A DNA stretch of 64,000 bases from contig NZ_JALZ01000003.1 in the NCBI RefSeq assembly GCF_000521785.1, forward strand, positions 1 through 64,000, given 5' to 3'. This DNA is from Roseivivax halodurans JCM 10272. GTDB taxonomy: Bacteria; Pseudomonadota; Alphaproteobacteria; Rhodobacterales; Rhodobacteraceae. A program made the position numbers and the translations under genes. Positions 1 to 7,614 of this stretch are shown here, piece after piece (within the stretch, counting starts at the first letter, position 1; every line of letters starts with the position of its first letter). The notes under the pieces are model-generated. The model saw nothing but the letters and a program-made list of their open reading frames with translations. It was not told the origin of the DNA and ran no database searches.

Positions 1-10
1 CGCGATTACG

Positions 11-925
11 CTAAGTGGTGTAGAGCACGCCGGCCTCGGACATCGGCCCCTCGATCTCGGGCGCCTCGACCGGCACGACCTCGGCTCCCGCGGCGCGCAG
101 CCGCTCGACCGCCTCGGCATAGGCTGCTGCGGGTTCGGGCCGGAGGTCGTCCATCACGATCGTGGTCAGAGCGCCGAAGCGGCGGCCCTTCAGGTCTCCC
201 ATCCCGCCGAGACCGCAGGGGCTGCCGCCCTCAAGCGCCGCTAGCATCAGAGCGGCGTCCTCGACATTGCGGCAAAGCGGGCCGATCGTGTCGAACTTCT
301 CCGCCAGCGGGACCACACCCGCCAGAGGCAGGCGGCCCGCGGTCGTCTTGAGCCCGACGAGGTCGTTCCAGGCGGCCGGCACTCGAACGGAGCCGCCGGT
401 ATCCGAGCCGACCGCCGCCGCGGCGAGACCGAACGCAACCGACGCGGCTGCGCCCGACGAGGACCCTCCCGACACCGCCCCGGCATCGTTCACGCAAGGC
501 GGCGTCGCTGTCATGGGATTGAGCCCGAGACCCGAAAACGCGAGCTCCGACATGTGTGTCTTGCCGAGCGAGACGAGCCCCAAGGCACTGGCCGTCTTCA
601 ACACGCGCGCGTCACGCTCGGGCACGCGCCCCTCCAGCAGCCGCGTTCCTGCCTCGGTGCCGACGCCCGCGCTGTCGAAGAGGTCCTTCCAACTCACCGG
701 AACGCCGTCCAGATCGGAGAGCCGGGCGCCCCGTCGCGCTCTATCCCGCGCGGCCTCCGCCTCTGCCCGGCCGCGCTCCGGCGTCAGGCGGGCATAGATG
801 CGGTCCTTGAGCTCATGCGTCTCGATGGCCGACAGGAAAGTCTCGAAAAGCTCGACCGGGTCGATGCGCCCCGCCGCGATACCGCGACCCAGATCGGCCG
901 CGCTCGTCCATCTCCATTCGTCCAT
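11..925 (-). CDS. Amidase-signature hydrolase, C-terminally truncated
   Basis: Amidase-signature family enzyme (hydrolysis of amide C-N bonds, substrate unknown). The whole catalytic triad is present: Lys80 in PVSWKDLF, the cis-Ser in GGSSSG (about 153-158) and the nucleophile Ser179 in GSDTGGS. I start at the ATG at 925, preceded by GGGAG six bases upstream, rather than at an in-frame TTG five codons earlier. The frame ends at a TAG after 304 residues, while this family usually has 430-480, so about a third of the C-terminal substrate-pocket region is missing. Either a nonsense/frameshift change near the window edge or a real short form; only ten bases beyond the stop are visible. It diverges from the monooxygenase gene. 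Confidence 0.8.
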   Translation of the reverse strand: MDEWRWTSAADLGRGIAAGRIDPVELFETFLSAIETHELKDRIYARLTPERGRAEAEAARDRARRGARLSDLDGVPVSWKDLFDSAGVGTEAGTRLLEGRVPERDARVLKTASALGLVSLGKTHMSELAFSGLGLNPMTATPPCVNDAGAVSGGSSSGAAASVAFGLAAAAVGSDTGGSVRVPAAWNDLVGLKTTAGRLPLAGVVPLAEKFDTIGPLCRNVEDAALMLAALEGGSPCGLGGMGDLKGRRFGALTTIVMDDLRPEPAAAYAEAVERLRAAGAEVVPVEAPEIEGPMSEAGVLYTT

Positions 926-979
926 CTCGCACTCCCGCAAATGCCACGCCGCTCCAGGGGGTAGCGGCGCGCTGCCCCA

Positions 980-1007
980 TGGACAATGGCGCGCGCCCGA
1001 CCATATT
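980..1007 (+). promoter_or_regulatory. Predicted promoter of the ubiH-like gene, giving a leaderless mRNA
   Basis: TGGACA (980-985), 16-base spacer, CATATT (1002-1007). Position +1 would fall at about 1014-1015, on the ATG at 1015. No Shine-Dalgarno sequence precedes that ATG. Confidence 0.5.
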
Positions 1008-1014
1008 CGCGGCC

Positions 1015-2229
1015 ATGAGCTTCGACACCGATATCGCCATCGTCGGCGGCGGCCTGAACGGCCTGTCGCTCGCCCTCGCCTTCGCGCGCGGCCCCCTGTC
1101 CGTGACCGTGATCGATACCGGAGATCCGGCCGCGCAGATCGCCGATGATTTCGACGGACGGTCCTACGCGCTGGCGAACGGATCGGTACGGATGCTGACC
1201 GCGCTCGGGCTCTGGGACGAGATCGGCGGCAACGCCCAACCGATCAACGAGATCAAGGTGAGCGACGGCCGGGTATCCGACGGCACGGCGCTGCTCGGTC
1301 TGCACTTCGCCTCGGCCGAGATCGAGGAAGGCCCGATGGGGCATCTCGTCGAGGACCGTTACCTGCGCAGGGCGTTGCTGAGCGCCGTCTCGGCGTCGGA
1401 CCGGATCGACCACCGCACCGGCGAGACCGTCGTGGCCCAGTCGATGACCGGCACGTGCGCAAGCCTCTCGCTCGCCGGCGGCGACACGCTTCGCGCGCGC
1501 CTGGTCATCGGTGCGGACGGGCGGCGGAGCGGCACCGCCTCCCGCGCCCGCATCAACCGCACCGGTTGGAGCTACCGCCAGACCGCGCTCGTCTGCGCTA
1601 TCAGCCACGAAAGGCCCCACGACGGGATCGCGCACCAGCTCTTCCTGCCGGCCGGGCCGCTGGCGATCCTGCCGCTGACTGGTAACCGCTCGTCCATCGT
1701 CTGGACCGAGAAGACAGGTCTCGCCGAGGAGATCAACGCGCTCGGCGACGACGATTACCTGACCGTACTGCGCCCGCGCTTCGGCGACTTCCTCGGCCAC
1801 ATCGGCCTTGCCGGCGCGCGCTACACCTACCCGCTGTCGCTCTCGCTCGCGCAATCCTACACTGCCGAACGCCTGGCGCTCGTGGGAGATGCCGCGCACG
1901 GGGTGCACCCGATCGCCGGCCAGGGCCTCAATGCAGGGCTGCGAGATGTCGCGGCGCTGGCCCAGGTGGTCGAGGACGCGCGGCGGCGGGGCGAGGATAT
2001 CGGTGCGGCGGACGTGCTCGAACGCTACGCGCGGTGGCGGCGCTTCGACACCGCGACGCTGGCCGGGGCGACGGACCTCTTCAACCGCCTCTTCTCGTCG
2101 GACAGTCCCGGTCTGCGCCTGCTGCGCGATGCCGGGATGCACGCCGTTCAGGCGATGCCCGGCCTCCGCCGCGCCTTCATCCGCGAGGCAGCCGGCCTGA
2201 CCGGCGACCTGCCCGAGCTGATGCGCTGA
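1015..2229 (+). CDS. UbiH/UbiF/VisC-family FAD-dependent monooxygenase
   Basis: Flavoprotein hydroxylase of the UbiH/UbiF/Coq6 family, likely acting on the aromatic ring of a ubiquinone precursor at the inner membrane. The 404-residue protein has the N-terminal dinucleotide-binding motif IVGGGLNG (about 8-15), the middle LVIGADGRRS motif that contacts FAD and NADPH, and the C-terminal GDAAHGVHPIAGQGLN motif binding the flavin ribityl chain; the length is normal. An upstream in-frame ATG at 979 would add twelve poorly fitting residues, and a good promoter sits just before the ATG at 1015. Which ring position it hydroxylates cannot be told from sequence alone. It converges on the DUF2125 gene. 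Confidence 0.85.
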   Translation: MSFDTDIAIVGGGLNGLSLALAFARGPLSVTVIDTGDPAAQIADDFDGRSYALANGSVRMLTALGLWDEIGGNAQPINEIKVSDGRVSDGTALLGLHFASAEIEEGPMGHLVEDRYLRRALLSAVSASDRIDHRTGETVVAQSMTGTCASLSLAGGDTLRARLVIGADGRRSGTASRARINRTGWSYRQTALVCAISHERPHDGIAHQLFLPAGPLAILPLTGNRSSIVWTEKTGLAEEINALGDDDYLTVLRPRFGDFLGHIGLAGARYTYPLSLSLAQSYTAERLALVGDAAHGVHPIAGQGLNAGLRDVAALAQVVEDARRRGEDIGAADVLERYARWRRFDTATLAGATDLFNRLFSSDSPGLRLLRDAGMHAVQAMPGLRRAFIREAAGLTGDLPELMR

Positions 2230-2244
2230 GCCCTTCGGTCAGCG
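2224..2244. terminator. Short hairpin spanning two convergent stop codons
   Basis: CGCTGA (2224-2229) and TCAGCG (2239-2244) are exact inverted repeats around a loop containing CTTCGG, which can form a stable cUUCGg cap. Each arm contains the stop codon of one convergent gene. There is no T-run; possible bidirectional 3' end. Confidence 0.35.
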
Positions 2245-3780
2245 GATGCGCTGACCGTTCGCCCGGATGTGACCGTCGTCGGTGATCTCGATCTTCGAGG
2301 TCAGAGTATCCTCGCCCGGCGCCGGGACCGAGAACATCGACAGCATCATCCGAGCGCCCATGGCATCGTTTTCGCCGATGAGGCCCATCGTCACGAGCGT
2401 ATCGATCACCGCTTCGGAGCCGCTCAGGGTCAGATCCAAAGACCCCGAGGGTGCAGGCATCCCGTCGAACGTCGACGTATCGGAATTGTCGAAGGTGAAG
2501 GCCCCGTCGCCCGTCAGTTTTGCCCCGAGCGCGCTCACGTTCAGCTCGTCGATCTCGACCGTGTTGATCTCGCCCGCCTGACCGCCGGATTGCTCGATCC
2601 GGGCCATGGCCTCGGGGTCGAGAAGCATCGCGTAGGGAGTGGCCGTGCCCGACAGGCGCAGCGCGAGTGTCGCCGGATCGCGCGGCAGAGCCTCCTGCGG
2701 GTCGATCATCGCCCAGATCGTGTCCGAAACCGCCAGATCCCGCAGCGCAAGCCCTATGGAGAACGGCTGGGGCTCTTCGGACTGCGCCACAGGGACCGAC
2801 AGGTCGAGCTTCAGTTCCCGCATCTCTGCGGTCACCGGAAACGGCAGATCCGGCAGCGTCGCGGCATAGGCGACATCCGACGCGCCGACTTCGTAGCCGA
2901 GGCTCTCGGGCGAGAGTTCGAGCGACAACACGCCCGAGGACGAGACCGCCTGCCCGGAGGCTTCGCCGTCCGGACCCGAGAAGGCAAATTCGGAGCGGCC
3001 GTCCTCGTATGCGATTTCGGCGGTCCCTCTCAGTCCGGCCTTGAGCATCTCCGGCATGTCACCGGTCTCCAGCCCCATCGGCAGCACGGAACTCCCGTCG
3101 ATCGTCAGTCCGTTCAGCTGCCCTGCGAGTTCGACCCGGCCGGCCCCCTCCTCCTCGGGAGCCTCGAAGGCCATGTCGTAGGTCAGGGTCGCCGCCTGCA
3201 GATTCTGGCCGATCTCCTGCGTATCCCCCGTCCCTGAGAACGCGTTCCGCCCCGTGACGTCCTCGATCCGCAGGGAGGCCGAGGCGTTCTCGCGCGAGAC
3301 CTGCGCGCCGTCCACCACGAGTTCGGCCAGCCGGACCGCGAGCGAATCGGCGGTGTAGTCGTAGACCATGTCCTCGGGCGTGCCGGACACGATCGTTTCG
3401 AGCCCCGCCGACATGGTCTCGATCCGTGCCGTGTTGGTCTCGCCGCCGCGCTCGGCGCCGGTCACCACGACAGGGACGGCCGTCGGAAAGACGATGCCCA
3501 CGGTACCGTCGCCACGATCCTCGAAGAGAAGTTCGTCCATCCGCACGACCAGCTCTCCGCTGGCGTCGGCATCGTCTTCGGCAAGGGCCATGGTCATCAC
3601 GACGTCGGTGAGCCGCAGGCCCTCGGAGGTTTCCTCCTCGGTCGCCTCCACCTCGTAGCCCGACGTCTCGGAATAGGCGAGCAGACGGCTCCAGACCTCG
3701 GCCGGGGTCACGTCGGCGGCGGCGGGAAGTCCCTGCCCGGCGAGCAGGGTCGCAACGAGGGCAGTTTGGCAACGGCGCAT
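2239..3780 (-). CDS. DUF2125-type exported protein
   Basis: A 513-residue exported protein resembling the DUF2125 family common in Rhodobacteraceae; function unknown. The ATG at 3780 is chosen because it opens a signal peptide (MRRCQTALVATLLAGQG...AAAD, cleavage near residue 22) and has AAAGGA upstream; the longer frame adds an Arg-rich stretch with no signal. The mature part is acidic and predicted beta-rich, with repeated phrases of the kind 'LSGSEAVIDTL' and 'LKLDLSVPV' suggesting a long beta-sheet protein of the periplasm or outer-membrane face. No catalytic motif is visible. The family assignment is from recall of composition and architecture. Confidence 0.7.
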   Translation of the reverse strand: MRRCQTALVATLLAGQGLPAAADVTPAEVWSRLLAYSETSGYEVEATEEETSEGLRLTDVVMTMALAEDDADASGELVVRMDELLFEDRGDGTVGIVFPTAVPVVVTGAERGGETNTARIETMSAGLETIVSGTPEDMVYDYTADSLAVRLAELVVDGAQVSRENASASLRIEDVTGRNAFSGTGDTQEIGQNLQAATLTYDMAFEAPEEEGAGRVELAGQLNGLTIDGSSVLPMGLETGDMPEMLKAGLRGTAEIAYEDGRSEFAFSGPDGEASGQAVSSSGVLSLELSPESLGYEVGASDVAYAATLPDLPFPVTAEMRELKLDLSVPVAQSEEPQPFSIGLALRDLAVSDTIWAMIDPQEALPRDPATLALRLSGTATPYAMLLDPEAMARIEQSGGQAGEINTVEIDELNVSALGAKLTGDGAFTFDNSDTSTFDGMPAPSGSLDLTLSGSEAVIDTLVTMGLIGENDAMGARMMLSMFSVPAPGEDTLTSKIEITDDGHIRANGQRIR

Positions 3781-3921
3781 GGGGGCGTCCTTTCGGGAAT
3801 GGGCGTGGCGCGAGGCTTTGAGCCCGAGCTTCAGACGCGAGACACGGGCGGTCAAGGGGCTGGACCGCCGCGCGGGGGGCGGTCTAAGCATGGCGCGACA
3901 CACAATAAGGAGAGCCCCGCC

Positions 3922-4674
3922 ATGGACATGACCGGCAAGGTGGTGATGGTCACAGGCGCCAGCCGCGGCATCGGCGCGGCGGCGGCAAAACGCTTCGCCG
4001 CGGCCGGGGCGAAAGTCGCACTCGTCGCCCGAAGCGCGGATGCCGTCGCCGACGTCGCGGGCGAGATCGGCAGGGACCAGGCCGTGGCCATTCCCTGCGA
4101 CATCTCACGGTACTGGGAGGTGGACCAGACCGTCCAGAACTGCATCGAGGCCTTCGGGCGGCTCGACGTTCTCGTCAACAATGCCGGCGTGATCGAGCCC
4201 ATTGCGCATCTGGCCGAAGCGGACCCGGAGGCCTGGGGCCAGGTCATCGACATCAATCTCAAGGGAGTCTTCCACGGCATGCGCGCCGCGCTGCCGCCGA
4301 TGATCGCACAAGGCTCGGGCACGATCCTGACGATCGGCTCGGGCGCGGCGCACGGACCGGTCGAGGCCTGGTCGCATTACTGCGCCTCGAAGGCGGGCGC
4401 GCTGATGCTGACGCGCATGGCCGACAAGGAGAACCGCGAGGCGGGCATCCGCGCGCTGTCGCTATCGCCGGGCACGGTCGCGACGCAGATGCAGAAGGAG
4501 ATCAAGGCCTCGGGCGTGAACCCGATCAGCCGCCTCGACTGGTCGGATCACATCCCGCCCGAATGGGTGGCCGAGGCGCTGCTCTGGATGTGCGGCCCCG
4601 ACGCCGACGATTACCTCGGCGACGAGATCTCCCTGCGCGATCCGGGCATCCGCTCGAAAGTCGGCGTCGCGTGA
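3922..4674 (+). CDS. Short-chain dehydrogenase/reductase
   Basis: Classical SDR of 250 residues. It has the TGASRGIG nucleotide-binding motif (about 10-17), NNAG in the central strand, a catalytic Ser in TIGSGAA, and the YCASK active-site motif. The ATG at 3922 has AAGGAGAG upstream; longer frames lack support. NAD(P)-dependent oxidoreduction of an alcohol or ketone is certain in type, but the substrate is not. The stop overlaps the GTG start of an enoyl-CoA hydratase, so the two are co-translated, which suggests a hydroxyacyl-CoA or related acyl substrate. An upstream TGGACC-N17-CTAAGC (about 3868-3896) is a possible promoter. Confidence 0.85.
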   Translation: MDMTGKVVMVTGASRGIGAAAAKRFAAAGAKVALVARSADAVADVAGEIGRDQAVAIPCDISRYWEVDQTVQNCIEAFGRLDVLVNNAGVIEPIAHLAEADPEAWGQVIDINLKGVFHGMRAALPPMIAQGSGTILTIGSGAAHGPVEAWSHYCASKAGALMLTRMADKENREAGIRALSLSPGTVATQMQKEIKASGVNPISRLDWSDHIPPEWVAEALLWMCGPDADDYLGDEISLRDPGIRSKVGVA

Positions 4675-5300
4675 TCCGGACCGAGGATCGGGGAGATCTG
4701 CGGATCGTCACGCTCGATCGGCCCGACAAGGCGAACGCGCTGACCGAGACGATGCTCGCGGCGCTGGCCGAAGCCGCCGAGGCCGCCCGGGACGAGGCGC
4801 AGGCGGGAACAGGCGCGCAGGCGCTCGTGCTGACGGGAACCGGCAAGGTGTTCTCGGCGGGCGCCGACATCGAGGCGGCTCGGGCGGGGCTGGCGACTTC
4901 GCCCCTGTGGGAGCGCCTCTCGGGCGCGCTCGTCGCGCATCCGGGCCTCACGATCGCGGCGCTCAACGGCTCCTGCGCCGGCGGGTCGATGGGCATGATG
5001 CTCGCCTGCGATCTGCGGATCTCGGTGCCGGGGGCAAAGCTCTTCTACCCGGTGATGAAGCTCGGCTTCCTGCCGCAACCGTCGGATCCTGGCCGGCTCC
5101 GGGCTCTGGTCGGCCCTGCGCGGGCGAAGCGCATCCTCATGGCGGGCGAGAAGATCACGGTCGAGGAGGCGGAGCGCTGGGGCCTCGTCGACCGCATCGT
5201 CCAGCCCGAGGCGTTGATCGAGACCGCGGCCGAGATGGCGGCGGACCTGATGGCCGCCGATCCCGCCCATGCCCGCGCGATCAAGGATCTGATCGGCTGA
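4671..5300 (+). CDS. Enoyl-CoA hydratase/isomerase family protein
   Basis: Crotonase-fold protein, 209 residues (typical members have 250-260). It starts at a GTG whose last two bases are the start of the upstream SDR's TGA. Features: the crotonase oxyanion-hole region SAGADIEAA (about 61-69) and SCAGGSMGMMLACDLRIS (about 101-118). The helical C-terminal segment is short, consistent with its reduced size. The general acid/base Glu positions of hydratases are not clearly visible, so it may be an isomerase, hydrolase or another crotonase activity. Pairing with the SDR suggests a two-step acyl-CoA conversion. Confidence 0.8.
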   Translation: MIRTEDRGDLRIVTLDRPDKANALTETMLAALAEAAEAARDEAQAGTGAQALVLTGTGKVFSAGADIEAARAGLATSPLWERLSGALVAHPGLTIAALNGSCAGGSMGMMLACDLRISVPGAKLFYPVMKLGFLPQPSDPGRLRALVGPARAKRILMAGEKITVEEAERWGLVDRIVQPEALIETAAEMAADLMAADPAHARAIKDLIG

Positions 5301-5311
5301 TCAGCATAAAA

Positions 5312-5341
5312 GAGCGCCGGACCACCTGTGCGGTCCGGCGC
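5312..5341 (-). terminator. Rho-independent terminator of the aldehyde dehydrogenase gene
   Basis: GCGCCGGACC (5314-5323) and GGTCCGGCGC (5332-5341) form a perfect 10-bp stem with an 8-base loop. Read on the minus strand the stem is followed by TCTTTTATG. It lies between two convergent genes and may also stop plus-strand transcripts. Confidence 0.75.
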
Positions 5342-5363
5342 ATCCATTCCGGCGGGTCTGGTC

Positions 5364-6743
5364 TTACGTCTGGTGGATGTAGACCGACTTGATGTTTACG
5401 AACTCTTTCATGCCGAAGCCGCCATGCTCGCGGCCGTATCCCGAATTCTTCACGCCGCCGAAGGGCATGTTGGGGATCGCCGCGTTGAAGCCGTTCACGC
5501 AGATCATGCCGGTGTCGAAGTGCTTCGACGCCAGCTCGCGCGCCTTTGCCTCGTCCTTCGAGAAGATGCCCCCGCCGAGCCCGTAGCGGCTGTCGTTGGC
5601 GATGCGCATCGCATCCTCGTCATCCTTGGCCTTGATGACCGAGGCAACCGGGCCGAAGAGCTCGTCGTCATAGGCCGGCTGCCCCGGAGCCACGTCGACG
5701 AGCACCGTCGCCGGATAGAAATAGCCCACTCCGTCTTTGGGCTCGCCGCCGACGAGAACCCGCGCGCCCTTGTCGACGCTTTCGGTCACCTGACGGTGGA
5801 GCGTGTCGCGCAGATCGCCGCGGGCGAGCGGTCCGAGCCGGGTGCCGTCCTCGGACGGATTGCCCATCGTCAGCTTGCCCATCTTCTCGGTGAACTTCTC
5901 GACGAAGGTATCGTAGTTCTTCTCGGTCACGACGAAGCGCTTGGCGGCGACGCAGGTCTGGCCGTTGTTGTAGGTCCGGCCAACCACGCACATCTGGACT
6001 GCGAGATCGATGTCGGCGTCGTCGAGCACGAGGAATGCGTCGTTCGAGCCGAGCTCGAGCACGGTCTTCTTGATCTGCTCGGCGGCCTTTTGCCCGATCT
6101 TGCGGCCCGCGACGTCCGAACCGGTCATGGTCACGCCGCGCACCAGCTTGTTCTCGATCACGCGGTCGGACTGATCGTGACTGATCAGCAGCACGGTGAA
6201 GAGGTTCTTCGGCAGGCCAGCCTTCTCCATCAGGTCGCGCAGGTAGAGGCCCGATCCGGTGGTGTTCTCGGCATGCTTGAGCAGAACACCGTTGCCGGCC
6301 ATGAGGTTGGCGATGGCGTAGCGCACCACCTGGTAGCAGGGGAAGTTCCACGGCTGGATGCCGTAGATCACGCCGATCGGCGCGTAGGAAACGACGCCCG
6401 TCCCCATGGGGATGTCGCGCTCCTCGTCGGCCAGCACGTTCGGCCCCTGCTCCGCGGAGAACTCGCAGATCTCGGCGCAGGCCTCGATCTCGTCACGGCT
6501 CGACTGCAAGAGCTTGCCCATCTCGTCGGTCATGAGCTGCGCGAATTCCTCTGTATTGTCGCGCAGCGCCTTGGCGATGGCCTTGAGGACCTCGCCGCGG
6601 TCCTCGAGCGATCTGAGGCGCCATTGGTCGTAGGCGGCGTGACAGGCTTCGATCGCCTCCGTCACCTCCGCATCGCTCATGTAGTCGTAAGAGGCGATCT
6701 CTTCCTCGGTCGCCGGGTTAATCGTGACGATATCTCGCGTCAT
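5364..6743 (-). CDS. NAD(P)-dependent aldehyde dehydrogenase, succinate-semialdehyde dehydrogenase type
   Basis: Aldehyde dehydrogenase superfamily enzyme of 459 residues oxidising an aldehyde to its acid in the cytosol. PWNFP (131-135) lines the active site, Glu230 in LELGSND is the general base and Cys264 in NNGQTCVAAKR is the nucleophile. The opening 'INPATEEEIASYDYMSDAEV' style and overall length match the short succinate-semialdehyde dehydrogenase group (GabD/Sad-like), so 4-aminobutyrate or related catabolism is plausible but not proven. It is transcribed alone, with AGAGG upstream of the ATG and its own terminator. A TCACGTGA palindrome (6805-6812) lies about 60 bases upstream. Confidence 0.85.
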   Translation of the reverse strand: MTRDIVTINPATEEEIASYDYMSDAEVTEAIEACHAAYDQWRLRSLEDRGEVLKAIAKALRDNTEEFAQLMTDEMGKLLQSSRDEIEACAEICEFSAEQGPNVLADEERDIPMGTGVVSYAPIGVIYGIQPWNFPCYQVVRYAIANLMAGNGVLLKHAENTTGSGLYLRDLMEKAGLPKNLFTVLLISHDQSDRVIENKLVRGVTMTGSDVAGRKIGQKAAEQIKKTVLELGSNDAFLVLDDADIDLAVQMCVVGRTYNNGQTCVAAKRFVVTEKNYDTFVEKFTEKMGKLTMGNPSEDGTRLGPLARGDLRDTLHRQVTESVDKGARVLVGGEPKDGVGYFYPATVLVDVAPGQPAYDDELFGPVASVIKAKDDEDAMRIANDSRYGLGGGIFSKDEAKARELASKHFDTGMICVNGFNAAIPNMPFGGVKNSGYGREHGGFGMKEFVNIKSVYIHQT

Positions 6744-6867
6744 TTGAGCCTCTTGTGTGATTGCCGTCGGGCGTCAGGAACGCCGGATCGCAGGGATGTT
6801 TCCATCACGTGAAAGTGCAGCGCTCTGTCGCCGTTGCAAGCGCTGACGCGGCCCCCGCGTAATCTGC

Positions 6868-6896
6868 TTGCAGACTCAGCTTCGGGGACTTATACG
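6868..6896 (+). promoter_or_regulatory. Predicted sigma70 promoter of the rimP-nusA-infB operon
   Basis: TTGCAG (6868-6873), exactly 17 bases, TATACG (6891-6896). Transcription would start near 6903, about 120 bases before rimP. The 6744-7023 stretch holds this promoter, the terminator-like hairpin at 6951-6972, and the aldehyde dehydrogenase upstream region; no tRNA is seen. Confidence 0.6.
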
Positions 6897-6950
6897 CCCC
6901 TCAACAGCGGCGCGTCGGGCTCTGGTCCGAAGCACCACCGGATACGTTCG

Positions 6951-6972
6951 ACGGGCCGCGCGCCCGTTTTTT
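6951..6972 (+). terminator. Intrinsic terminator/attenuator in the rimP leader
   Basis: ACGGGC (6951-6956), 5-base loop, GCCCGT (6962-6967), then a run of six T (6967-6972). It stands about 50 bases after the predicted start of transcription and 51 bases before the rimP ATG, so it would act as an attenuator for the operon. Confidence 0.6.
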
Positions 6973-7023
6973 CGTGCCCGGTCAAGGCCGGGCCTCCATG
7001 CACCCAGCAGCCGCGAGACAGTC

Positions 7024-7608
7024 ATGTCAGACCTCATCGCAAAGACCTCGATGGACCAGCGCCTTGCCGAGATCGTGCGGCCCACGATCGAGGACATGGG
7101 ATTCGAACTGGTCCGCATCCGCCTTCAGGGCGGCAAGACCCCGATGCTCCAGATCATGGCCGAACGTCCCGACGGCGGGATCGAGGTCGACGAATGCGCC
7201 GAGATCTCGACCGCGCTGTCGGCCGTGCTCGACGTCGAGGATCCGATCCTCGACACCTACACGCTCGAGGTGGGCTCGCCCGGCATCGACCGCCCGCTGA
7301 CGCGGCTCAAGGACTTCGACACGTTCGAGGGATACGAGGCCAAGATCGAGACCCACGAGCTCATCGACGGGCGCAAGCGCTTCAAGGGTGTGCTTGCCGG
7401 GATCGAGGGCTCAGAAGTCCTCGTCAATGTCGAGGAGGGCACCATCGGGCTTCAGTTCGACTGGCTGGCCGACGCCAAGCTCGTCCTGACCGACGAGCTC
7501 ATCAAGGAAATGCTGAAGGCCCGCAAGGCCGCTGGCACCGCCCCGAAGGATCTGGACGAGAGCCAGTTCGACGAGATCGCGGCCGACGACGCCGCGCAAG
7601 AGGAGTAA
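7024..7608 (+). CDS. rimP: Ribosome maturation factor RimP
   Basis: RimP, needed for maturation of the 30S ribosomal subunit. The 194-residue protein shows the N-terminal domain core ([15 protein letters not shown], about 23-37, and the VDECAEIS...LDVEDPI segment) and the diagnostic GSPGIDRPL motif (about 84-92), followed by a small C-terminal beta-barrel. An Ala/Asp/Glu-rich tail follows. The ATG at 7024 fits the family; a longer frame adds an Arg-rich stretch overlapping the leader terminator. First gene of rimP-nusA-ylxR-infB, with nusA starting seven bases after its stop, a conserved bacterial operon. Confidence 0.93.
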   Translation: MSDLIAKTSMDQRLAEIVRPTIEDMGFELVRIRLQGGKTPMLQIMAERPDGGIEVDECAEISTALSAVLDVEDPILDTYTLEVGSPGIDRPLTRLKDFDTFEGYEAKIETHELIDGRKRFKGVLAGIEGSEVLVNVEEGTIGLQFDWLADAKLVLTDELIKEMLKARKAAGTAPKDLDESQFDEIAADDAAQEE

Positions 7609-7614
7609 GACAAG

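Noticed and set aside
6805-6812. TCACGTGA palindrome as an operator
   Set aside because: Eight bases is too short to stand out in this much sequence.
6744-7023. tRNA gene between the aldehyde dehydrogenase and rimP
   Set aside because: No T-loop GGTTCGA-type box or cloverleaf; the GTTCG at 6945 is not flanked by a matching stem.
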